12,310 nucleotides of DNA from CAZFQG01 sp964520785 (lineage in GTDB: Bacteria > Planctomycetota > Planctomycetia > Pirellulales > Thermoguttaceae): positions 1 through 12,310 of the forward strand of contig CAZFQG010000187.1 of assembly GCA_964520785.1 (NCBI GenBank), given 5' to 3'. The first letter of the stretch is position 1, and each line of letters starts with the position of its first letter. The notes under the pieces are model-generated. The model was not told the origin of the DNA, searched no databases, and saw only the letters and a list, made by a program, of their open reading frames with translations. Below are positions 1 to 5,894 of the stretch, piece after piece. Position numbers and translations under genes: made by a program.

Positions 1-185
1 ATCATGACGGCGTTGGTCGCCTTGGGTAGTTTTTTTACCAGGTCGCGGAAGGTCGTTTGCGCTCGCGCGGTCCCGGCGACGATTGACAGCGCCGCCAATG
101 CGGCCGCTGCCAACACGATTCGAGAAAGGCGGTCGCGTCGGTGAAAGCCGCGTCTGTTGGAAATCCTGTGAACGAACGATCTCAT
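1..185 (-). CDS. Secreted protein of unknown function, N-terminal part only (runs off left edge)
   Basis: Reading leftward from ATG at 185-183 gives 61 codons with no stop before the edge. The start is supported by AGGAG placed 8 nt upstream (about 194-198). The product begins with an arginine-rich stretch, then a hydrophobic run (IVLAAAALAALSIVAG, residues about 28-43) and a likely signal-peptidase site after ARA (residue 46), so it should be exported through Sec. The visible mature part starts QTTFRDLVKKLPKATNAVM. Secreted planctomycete proteins often begin in this way, but no family can be assigned from so little. It diverges from the sigma-54 activator gene and has its own strong sigma-54 promoter match about 107 nt upstream of the start, so it is probably a target of that activator. 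It was too truncated to appear as a complete reading frame. Confidence 0.72.
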   Translation of the reverse strand, partial: MRSFVHRISNRRGFHRRDRLSRIVLAAAALAALSIVAGTARAQTTFRDLVKKLPKATNAVM

Positions 186-216
186 AGCCTTATCTCCTAT
201 TCAAATTGAGTTTTCT

Positions 217-249
217 AAAACCGCGCCAATGCAAATTCGGTTTTCGAAT
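217..249 (-). repeat. Two overlapping inverted repeats in the leader of the left gene
   Basis: AAAACCG (217-223) pairs with CGGTTTT (238-244), a 7-bp stem with a 14-nt loop. ATTCG (235-239) pairs with CGAAT (245-249), a 5-bp stem with a 5-nt loop. The two share bases 238-239 directly and overlap at 235-244, so they could not both form in the leader mRNA transcribed leftward from about 292. A regulatory role is inference only. Confidence 0.3.
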
Positions 250-302
250 CTGGTTCGCGCTACATTGTGTGGTAAGGCAGCCCCGCAAGGCGTGAATCAC
301 TT

Positions 303-319
303 AGCAGAAAATGTGCCAA
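303..319 (-). promoter_or_regulatory. Sigma-54 (-24/-12) promoter, leftward, for the secreted gene at 1-185
   Basis: On the minus strand the sequence is TTGGCACATTTTCTGCT. Against the known RpoN consensus YTGGCACGrNNNTTGCW it matches 11 of 14 specified positions. The invariant GG (317-316) and GC (305-304) are separated by exactly 10 nt. The predicted start is about 292, giving a leader of roughly 107 nt before the ATG at 185. The orientation fits the leftward gene. The consensus is established; use in this cell is inferred. Confidence 0.7.
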
Positions 320-417
320 AATCGAGGCTCGGTGGTCTGGAGCTTACAACTCCTTTTCTGATAAGAGGTTGCGCAGTACGGGAATACGGGACGGCCCGCC
401 ATCGCGGAAAGCCTGGT

Positions 418-433
418 CTCCAATATTTTGGAG
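418..433. promoter_or_regulatory. Candidate enhancer (UAS) for the sigma-54 activator, site A
   Basis: A perfect 6-bp inverted repeat, CTCCAA-TATT-TTGGAG. Its centre is about 134 bp upstream of the predicted start of the leftward sigma-54 promoter, within the usual range for activator sites. The same arms recur at 3151-3165, about 126 bp upstream of the second sigma-54 promoter, with a spacer one base shorter. It also lies upstream of the activator gene itself, so self-regulation is possible. Binding is inferred. Confidence 0.55.
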
Positions 434-463
434 TTCTTGTGGTGTATGGCTAGTTCAAGTGGG

Positions 464-469
464 TATAAT
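464..469 (+). promoter_or_regulatory. Possible -10 box (TATAAT) for the activator gene
   Basis: A perfect TATAAT lies about 98 nt before the ATG at 567. No convincing -35 hexamer lies 16-18 nt upstream (441-446 reads GGTGTA). It could work with an activator or be chance. Confidence 0.25.
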
Positions 470-566
470 GGCCAAGTTCGAATCGGCAGATTCCCTGTCG
501 GACGCACGGCCTTAGTGCCTAGCGATCAGGCCGATGTCCGGCAGGCTCATCCTTTCGGGGGGAAAG

Positions 567-1148
567 ATGGTCAAGCAAAAGAACGCAACGACGATCCACC
601 ACGCGCACAATGACGGCGGCCAAGTCGAGTTCGGCGGAAGCGGGGATGCATCACCCGGTGTTCACGACGATCTTGAAGCGAGTTTGCGTTTTGAAACGCT
701 AATCGCCGATCTTTCGCTGAAGTTCATTAATCTTCCCTCCGACGAGGTCGACCACGAAATCGAAGCGGCCCAACGCCGCGTGTGCGAATTCGTGGGGCTC
801 GAGCTAAGTGCGCTGTGGCAGTGGTCGGCCGAGGCTCCGGGATTCCTCAAGTTGACCCACTTGTATCGATCCGTCGACGGCGCGCCGACCCCCGATCCAA
901 TGGATGCCCGGACCCACTTCCCCTGGTGCTTGGAGCAACTGTTGGCGGGTGAAGTGATTGCCGTTTCGTCCATGGAAGAACTGCCGGCTGGGGCCGCCGT
1001 CGATCGGGAGACCTGGCATCGGTTTGGGATCAAGACCACGCTAACGATTCCGCTTGCGGCGGGCGGCGGGCCGCTCATCGGCGCGCTCTCCTTCAATGAC
1101 ATGAGGAACGAACGCGTCTGGCCGGAAGCACTGGTGAAACGGCTTTAA
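567..1148 (+). pseudogene. Sigma-54 activator, fragment 1: N-terminal GAF domain, ended by in-frame stop
   Basis: This is the first piece of a broken gene spanning 567-3147, whose intact form would be a GAF-PAS-GAF-AAA+-Fis enhancer-binding protein of the FhlA type, which senses a small molecule and opens sigma-54 promoters. I chose ATG 567 because GGGGGGA (557-563) lies just upstream; ATG 534 in the same frame is possible but has a poor ribosome site. The fragment of 193 residues is one GAF domain, from LRFETLIADLSLKFI to WPEALVKRL. It ends at TAA 1146-1148, and the same frame continues with TVAQIFANALIRKRSD. The second GAF domain of the same gene ends VPRLRIIGEIYANALVRKRSD, so the stop sits exactly where that copy has Arg, with no base gained or lost. 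This is a nonsense change, or a base error, in an otherwise continuous domain. Confidence 0.8.
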
Positions 1149-1151
1149 ACG

Positions 1152-2516
1152 GTGGCCCAGATATTCGCCAACGCCCTCATCCGAAAGCGTTCGGATCTGG
1201 TTCTGTCGGAGCGCGAGGAGCGTCTGAGCCTGGCCACGGCGGCGGCGGGCGTGGGCGTCTGGATGTGGGACGTCTCGCGCAACGAGGTCTGGGCCACCGA
1301 GATGTGGCGCCGGATGTTCGGGTTTTCTACGGATGCAGTCATCCGCTACGAGACCGTCATCGAGAGAATCCACCCACGGGACCGAGAGGCGGTCGAGCGT
1401 GCCGTGCGACGCGCGATGGAAGACCAGGCCGATTATTCGGCCGAATACCGACTGGTTCTACCGGATGGCACTCAGCGTTGGATCGGAGGGCGGGGCCGGA
1501 TGCGATTGAGTCCAGGAATGGAGCAGGCCAGGATGCTGGGCGTATCCGTCGATATCAGCGAGCGCAAACAGGCGGAGCAATCGCTGGAGGAGCGACTGCG
1601 TTTCGAGCAATTGTTGACCGAACTGTCGACGATGTTTATCAATCAAGCTCCGGATCAAATCGACGCCGTGATCAGCCAAAGCCTGAAGCGGCTCGTGGAG
1701 ACGCTGGGCCATGACCGCAGCAGCCTGGCGCAGATCAGCGAAGAGAACGGGCCGGCATTGGTGACCCATTCCTACACGGTTCCGGGGGTTGAACCGCTCC
1801 CGGTAGGGATTTCCGTCGAAGATCTCGTTCCCTGGTACGCGGGAGAAATCCGTAAAGGGCACATGCTTCTTTTAAGGAACCTGCCGGATGACTTCCCATC
1901 CGAGGCGACAAAAGAAAGGCAAGTCTGCATCACCCAGGGTATCGAGTCTAGCGTGGCCATCCCGCTACAGGTCGGCAGCTCCGTCGTGGGCATCATTAGT
2001 TTTTCTTTCCTCAAACAGCACTGTGACTGGCCGCCGGAAGTCGTGCCTCGCCTGCGAATCATCGGGGAGATCTATGCAAACGCCCTCGTACGCAAGCGGT
2101 CCGACGAGGCGATCCGGGCTGCGCTGTTGGAAAACAAGCAGCTTCAAGAGCGTCTCGAGCGAGAGAACGTCTACCTTCGCGAACAGATTACGCTGAAGCA
2201 CCAGCATGGGCGAATCATCGGCAAGAGCCGGGCCCTCAGGAGGGTGCTCTCGGATGCCGAAAGCGTGGCCAAGACCGACGCGCCGGTTCTCCTGCTCGGT
2301 GAAACCGGCACCGGCAAAGAGCTATTGGCGCAGGCGATTCACGAAACAAGTGCCCGAAAAGACCGGCCCATGGTCGTCGTGAATTGTGCCTCGCTACCGG
2401 CAACCTTGATCGAAAGCGAGTTGTTCGGGCGAGAGGCGGGGGGCCTACACCGGCGCCGCCTCCGCGCAGGTCGGCCGCTTCACGATCGCCGACGCGTCTA
2501 CGTTGTTCCTCGATGA
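1152..2516 (+). pseudogene. Sigma-54 activator, fragment 2: PAS, second GAF and first half of AAA+ domain
   Basis: Same frame as fragment 1, reopening at GTG 1152, three bases after the TAA; re-initiation there is conceivable but no ribosome site is visible. Numbered from that GTG: end of GAF1 linker 1-18, PAS with PAC 23-142 (ends GVSVDISERKQAE), GAF2 149-318, a short coiled coil about 322-347 (LLENKQLQERLERENVYLREQ), then the AAA+ domain from about 353. Walker A is GETGTGKE (383-390), followed by VVNCASLP and ESELFG (421-426), all typical of sigma-54 activators. The frame is lost at a run of six G (2438-2443). After GRE it reads AGGLHRRR and stops at 2514-2516, just before the GAFTGA loop. 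One G fewer in that run restores the domain. There is no receiver domain, so control would be by ligand rather than phosphorylation. Confidence 0.82.
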
Positions 2517-3147
2517 AATCGGAGAGTTCCCCATCGAGTTGCAGGCGAAGCTGCTGCGAGTGCTCCAGGACGGCCGCTTTGAACCGCTGGGCAGCCCGCG
2601 GAGCGTAACGGTCGACGTCCGGATTATCGCTGCAACGAATCGGGACCTCGATCAGGCCGTGCGGGACGGCAAGTTCCGAGCCGACTTGTACCACCGGCTC
2701 AACGTCTTCCCGATCCACGTTCCTCCACTGCGAGAACGCCGCGAGGATATTCCCTTGCTCGTCTGGGCCTTCGTGGAGGTCTTCAGCCGGCGCATGGGCA
2801 AGACGATCAACAGTATTCCGCGCAAGACGATGGAGCAGTTGCAGCAGTATTCCTGGCCCGGAAACGTCCGCGAACTCAGCAACGTCATTGAACGGGCGAT
2901 GATCCTCGCCTCGAGCGACTCTCTACTGATCGAAATACCGGCTCGCGGTCGAGGCGGCCGAGAGTCCCGTAGGACCCTCGACGACGGCACGCGGGAACAA
3001 ATTCTTCGCGTTCTCCAGGATACGGGTTGGCGCATTCGAGGTGCCGGTGGCGCGGCTGAGATTCTGGCCGTCAAACCGACCACGCTGGAGGCGCGGATGG
3101 CCAGGCTGGGTATCGTGCGACCGAGGCAAGAGTCCAAAATGCCGTAG
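2440..3147 (+). pseudogene. Sigma-54 activator, fragment 3: rest of AAA+ domain and Fis-type HTH
   Basis: Continues the activator in the shifted frame. It opens with GAYTGA (2440-2457), the sigma-54 contact loop usually written GAFTGA. Walker B follows as TLFLDEIGEF (around 2497-2526), then the conserved IIAATNRDL, FRADLYHRLNVFPIHVPPLRER and WPGNVREL segments. The C-terminus is a Fis-like helix-turn-helix: TREQILRVLQDTGWRI, GGAAEILAVKPTTLEARMARLGI (about 2992-3120), as in FhlA-type activators. All catalytic and DNA-binding motifs look intact, so the damage is limited to the stop at 1146 and the shift near 2440. TTG 2503 could serve as an internal start, but a protein from there would lack Walker A. 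Downstream lie the repeat at 3151 and the sigma-54 promoter at 3257. Confidence 0.82.
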
Positions 3148-3150
3148 TTT

Positions 3151-3165
3151 CTCCAAGGATTGGAG
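3151..3165. promoter_or_regulatory. Candidate enhancer (UAS) for the sigma-54 activator, site B
   Basis: A perfect inverted repeat CTCCAA-GGA-TTGGAG beginning 3 nt after the activator stop codon. Its centre is about 126 bp upstream of the predicted start of the rightward sigma-54 promoter. Both arms are identical to site A (418-433). The different spacer (3 versus 4) is the weak point of reading both as sites for one dimeric protein. Confidence 0.55.
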
Positions 3166-3256
3166 CGGCCCAGGTTCCGGGCTCTTGCCCGCCGTTTTAG
3201 TCGCAACCCCCTACGTGCTAGCGCGTTACCAGGGTTCGTCAGGGCAGCCCCACCTT

Positions 3257-3273
3257 CCGGCACGGATATTGCT
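3257..3273 (+). promoter_or_regulatory. Sigma-54 (-24/-12) promoter, rightward, for the ABM/phosphatase operon
   Basis: CCGGCACGGATATTGCT matches 13 of 14 specified positions of YTGGCACGrNNNTTGCW; the only miss is C for T just before GG. GG (3259-3260) and GC (3271-3272) are separated by exactly 10 nt. The predicted start is about 3284, giving a leader of about 114 nt before ATG 3398. Presence of a sigma-54 activator gene directly upstream supports the call. Confidence 0.78.
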
Positions 3274-3397
3274 TTCAACTCTCCGAATACCGCCCGGAGG
3301 CTTGTCGCTTCTGGGCTCGGCGGGGGTCGAGTGTTCCGATGCTCCGATGATTTACCGCTTGCCGTGCCAACCGGCGGCGAGTGACAAGGGACGTTCG

Positions 3398-3733
3398 ATG
3401 ATACAAGCTTCTTTTCGGCTTATGCCGCCCGAGGAAAAGCGCGAGGAGTGTTTGAGCGTGCTTTTTTCCTTGAAGGGACCGACCGAAGCGTTGGCGGAGT
3501 GCCGGGACTGCCGGGTTCTCCAGGACGCCAAGGACGAGAATGTGCTCACGTATCTCGTGACGTGGGAAGGTCAAGAGGAACTCGAGGAGCATCTGCGTTC
3601 AGACCGCTTCCGGCGACTCCTGCCCTACATTGAGATGTCCCGTGAACCCCCGGAAATCAGTTTCAGCACCATCGACCAGGTTCGTGGAATCGAGTTCATG
3701 GTGGAAATGCTCAGTGCGAAAACGCAGAAGTGA
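3398..3733 (+). CDS. ABM-domain protein (putative quinol monooxygenase family)
   Basis: 111 residues, the usual size for a single antibiotic-biosynthesis-monooxygenase (ABM) fold, a dimeric ferredoxin-like barrel. The start ATG 3398 has AAGGGA about 6 nt upstream (3386-3391); the open frame runs further upstream but only as untypical sequence. Visible family features are the opening strand MIQASFRLMPPEEKREE, CRDC (Cys35, Cys38) before VLQDAKDEN, the core TYLVTWEGQEELEEHLRSDRF, and the tail EPPEISFSTI. Members with this CxxC and tail form a recognisable bacterial subgroup whose substrate is not known to me. It is first in an operon behind the sigma-54 promoter and lies 9 nt before the PAS-SpoIIE gene. 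A redox or small-molecule role linked to that sensor is inference; enzyme activity is unproven. Confidence 0.8.
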   Translation: MIQASFRLMPPEEKREECLSVLFSLKGPTEALAECRDCRVLQDAKDENVLTYLVTWEGQEELEEHLRSDRFRRLLPYIEMSREPPEISFSTIDQVRGIEFMVEMLSAKTQK

Positions 3734-3742
3734 GAACCGGTT

Positions 3743-4531
3743 ATGTCATCCCACGACCTTTTGACTGCCTCCAACGTGATCCTCGATTCCCTCAGCGACG
3801 GCGTATACGTCTGTGACATGGACCGGCGGATCGTCTACTGGAGCCGGTCCGCTGAGCGGATCACGGGTTGGGCGCGCGAAGACGTGATCGGGCGGCGTTG
3901 CGTGGACGACGTGTTGGCCCATGTCGACAAGGATGGTCACCGCCTGTGCGGCGAAGAGTTCTGCCCTTTGCACCGGTCGATGATTACGGGCACCTCGACG
4001 AGCGTTCCTCTCATCGTCTTCGCCAAGGCGAAGGACGGGAGCCGCGTGCCGATGCATGTTTCCGTGGCCCCGATTCGCGACGCGGATGGAGATGTGATTG
4101 GGGGCGTCGAGACGTTTCACGACGTCTCGGTCGCTCTTGCCGATTTGGAACGGGCCAAACGGATTCAGACGCTCTCGCTCGAACAGGACTTCCCGGAGGA
4201 CTCGCGTATCCGTTTCTCGGCGATCTACACTCCTCACGACATCGTGGGGGGCGATTACTTCGCGATCCGGCGGCTCGATTCAGACCGTTACGGATTCGTG
4301 CTTGCCGATGCCATGGGCCACGGCGTGGCGGCCGCGCTGCATACGATGCACCTGAGTTCGCTTTCGGGACGTTTTTTCCCAATGCTGGCTCAACCGGCCG
4401 AGTTCGCCGAGACGGTCAATAACGAGTTGAGCAAGGTGGTCAAGGACGAATCCTTCGCCACGGCGATCTGCGGAGTCGTGGACCTGGCGAAGATGGAGTT
4501 GGCGGCGGCGCGGCCGGAAGCCCGCCGGTAG
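3743..4531 (+). pseudogene. PAS-SpoIIE (PP2C) phosphatase, fragment 1
   Basis: N-terminal 262 residues of a sensor serine phosphatase of the RsbU/SpoIIE kind, which normally dephosphorylates an anti-sigma-factor antagonist. A PAS domain occupies residues 10-135 and carries a cysteine motif, HVDKDGHRLC-x4-CPL, with Cys69 and Cys74. The PP2C domain starts near 140. It shows VGGDYF (metal Asp171) and LADAMGHG (Asp189). The frame fails in a GC repeat near 4502-4513: after MELAAA it reads RPEARR and stops at 4529-4531. In the -1 frame the expected AAGSPPVVIFRSSG follows, so one base has been lost (or two gained). Start ATG 3743 lies 9 nt after the ABM stop; its ribosome site (GAGAACCGG) is weak, suggesting coupling to the ABM gene. 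Confidence 0.8.
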
Positions 4532-4854
4532 TGATCTTCCGGTCCAGCGGCCAGATCGAGCAGGCCGAATCTTCCGGGATGCCGTTCGGGGTGATGGAAG
4601 ATAGCGAGTATGAGGAAGCGACGGTCGAGTTATTCGAGGGAGACAGCCTCCTGTTGTTCAGCGACGGCGTGTTCGAGGTCCACAACGCCCAAGGGAAACT
4701 CCTGGGTATCAACGGATTGACGGACATTCTCAAGGATCTCGGATACCCGGCGACGGCAATCCAACCAGCGGCCTTGGAAGAGGAATTGCTCAAGTTTTCC
4801 AACGACATCCGACTCGGCGACGACGTGACGTTGATCGAAGTCCGTATCGGCTGA
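4510..4854 (+). pseudogene. PAS-SpoIIE (PP2C) phosphatase, fragment 2
   Basis: C-terminal part of the phosphatase in the -1 frame. From 4510 it reads AAGSPPVVIFRSSGQ, then MPFGVMEDSEYEEATVEL, then GDSLLLFSDGVFEVHN, and ends with the PP2C metal-binding tail LGDDVTLIEVRI. All three stretches match the second half of SpoIIE-type PP2C domains. GTG 4531 overlaps the TAG of fragment 1 (TAGTG), so re-initiation could make a separate peptide, but neither piece alone would be a full phosphatase. With one base added near 4502-4513, the gene would encode about 370 residues, normal for PAS-PP2C. The SnoaL-type gene follows 42 nt later on the same strand. Confidence 0.78.
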
Positions 4855-4896
4855 AGCCTGGTCTGATGTGTCCGACTTTTCACAAAGGAGAAACTC

Positions 4897-5799
4897 ATGA
4901 AACGAGTAATACTGACCGCCGCCATTATGGCGTGGGGTCTCACGACGGCCATCGGCGCCGAGAGCGATATCCAGGCCGCCGAGGAAGCGGCGATTCGTAA
5001 GGCGGTCGAGTCCTATGTCGCCGCTTTCAACGACGCAGACGCGAAGACTCTGGCCTCGATGTGGTCGCCGGCAGCGGTATACACGAACCCGCTCAGCGGC
5101 GAGCAGGTCGTCGGCCGCAAGGAAATCGAAGGGCAGTTTGCCGCCATTTTCGCTGAAACGAAGGGTATCAAACTCGAGGTGACGACGGAGTCCGTCGACT
5201 TCATCTCGCCCAGCGTGGCCGTGGAGTCCGGAACCGCCAAGGTCATTCGGCCGGATCAACCGTTCGAAGAAACCGAATACACGCCCGTTTACGTCAAACA
5301 GGAAGGCCGCTGGTTACTGGACCGCGTGACCGAGGAAGAAGTACCTCAAGTCAAGTCGAACTACGAGCATCTCAAGGACCTCGAATGGATGATCGGCACG
5401 TGGGTGGACGAGGATGAACAGAACCGCATCGAAACGACCTGTCAGTGGACGAAGAACCGGAACTTCATCACCCGCTCGTTCACGCTTGCCGTGCGGGACC
5501 GGATCGACATGGCCGGAATGCAGATCATCGGCTGGGACCCAGCGGCCAAGCAGATTCGTTCGTGGGTCTTCGACTCCGACGGCGGATTCGGCACGGCGGT
5601 CTGGAGGAAGAAGGGCAAGTCGTGGTACGTCCAATCGACCGGCACCCTGCCCGACGGCGGCAAGACCTCATCGGTGAACATCATCACCTGGGTCGACGAT
5701 AACGCGTTTACCTGGCAGTCGGTCAACCGCGTGGCGGGCGGGGAACTGCTGCCGAACATCGACGAGGTGCCGGTAGTCCGACAACGCGCCGCTGAATAG
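4897..5799 (+). CDS. Secreted SnoaL-like protein (SgcJ/EcaC type) with C-terminal lipocalin-like domain
   Basis: 300 residues. ATG 4897 has a clear ribosome site AAAGGAG (4884-4890). A signal peptide covers residues 1-21 (cleavage likely after AIGA). Residues about 29-145 form a SnoaL/NTF2-like cone (AAIRKAVESYVAAFNDADAKT, SMWSPAAVYTNPLSGEQVVGR, VYVKQEGRWLLDRV), the DUF4440/SgcJ type. Residues about 155-295 form a second beta-rich domain starting YEHLKDLEWMIGTWVD and containing IIGWDPAAKQIRSWVFDSDG, of the kind seen in DUF1579-like small-molecule-binding proteins. The two-domain form with a signal peptide is common in Planctomycetota. The reaction is unknown; SnoaL folds include both enzymes and binders. 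It lies 42 nt after the phosphatase and may share its transcript. The reading frame is intact. Confidence 0.82.
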   Translation: MKRVILTAAIMAWGLTTAIGAESDIQAAEEAAIRKAVESYVAAFNDADAKTLASMWSPAAVYTNPLSGEQVVGRKEIEGQFAAIFAETKGIKLEVTTESVDFISPSVAVESGTAKVIRPDQPFEETEYTPVYVKQEGRWLLDRVTEEEVPQVKSNYEHLKDLEWMIGTWVDEDEQNRIETTCQWTKNRNFITRSFTLAVRDRIDMAGMQIIGWDPAAKQIRSWVFDSDGGFGTAVWRKKGKSWYVQSTGTLPDGGKTSSVNIITWVDDNAFTWQSVNRVAGGELLPNIDEVPVVRQRAAE

Positions 5800-5894
5800 G
5801 CAACTCCGGACCCGCTCCCGGGCAAGACCTGACGACGAACGAAATCAAGCGGAGAAAAAGCCGCAAAACAGACCCGATCAAACGAGGTGAAGTC

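Larger units (their letters stand above)
186..566. other. Divergent intergenic region with regulatory sites
   Basis: This 381-nt gap separates the leftward secreted gene from the rightward activator gene. It holds a sigma-54 promoter on the minus strand (303-319), an inverted repeat CTCCAA-N4-TTGGAG (418-433), and a perfect TATAAT at 464-469 on the plus strand without a good -35 partner. The leader of the left gene holds two overlapping inverted repeats (217-244 and 235-249). The open frame 229-453 has no recognisable protein and no ribosome binding site, and I do not call it a gene. Confidence 0.6.
3148..3397. other. Intergenic region between activator and ABM operon
   Basis: These 250 nt hold candidate enhancer site B (3151-3165), a small hairpin CGGGC-TCTT-GCCCG (3178-3191) followed by CCGTTTTA that might be a weak terminator for the activator gene, the sigma-54 promoter (3257-3273), and the leader of the ABM gene. 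No coding frame here is convincing. Confidence 0.55.

Noticed and set aside
345..385. tRNA-like look around CTGATAA (358-364), which resembles a tRNA-Ile anticodon loop
   Set aside because: The flanking bases do not form an anticodon stem, and no T-arm (GTTCGAATC type) lies at the right distance on either strand.
229..453. 74-codon open frame in the divergent intergenic region
   Set aside because: No ribosome site, no recognisable protein, and it crosses the sigma-54 promoter and the inverted repeat at 418-433.
3178..3199. Strong rho-independent terminator after the activator gene
   Set aside because: The stem is only 5 bp and the T-run is short (TTTT after CCG), so I mention it only as a weak possibility.
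3041..3397. Upstream extension of the ABM reading frame
   Set aside because: It overlaps the end of the activator, crosses the sigma-54 promoter and has no protein-like pattern; ATG 3398 has a good ribosome site.
4502..4531. Programmed -1 frameshift in the phosphatase gene
   Set aside because: No XXXYYYZ slippery heptamer or clear downstream pseudoknot; loss of a base is simpler.
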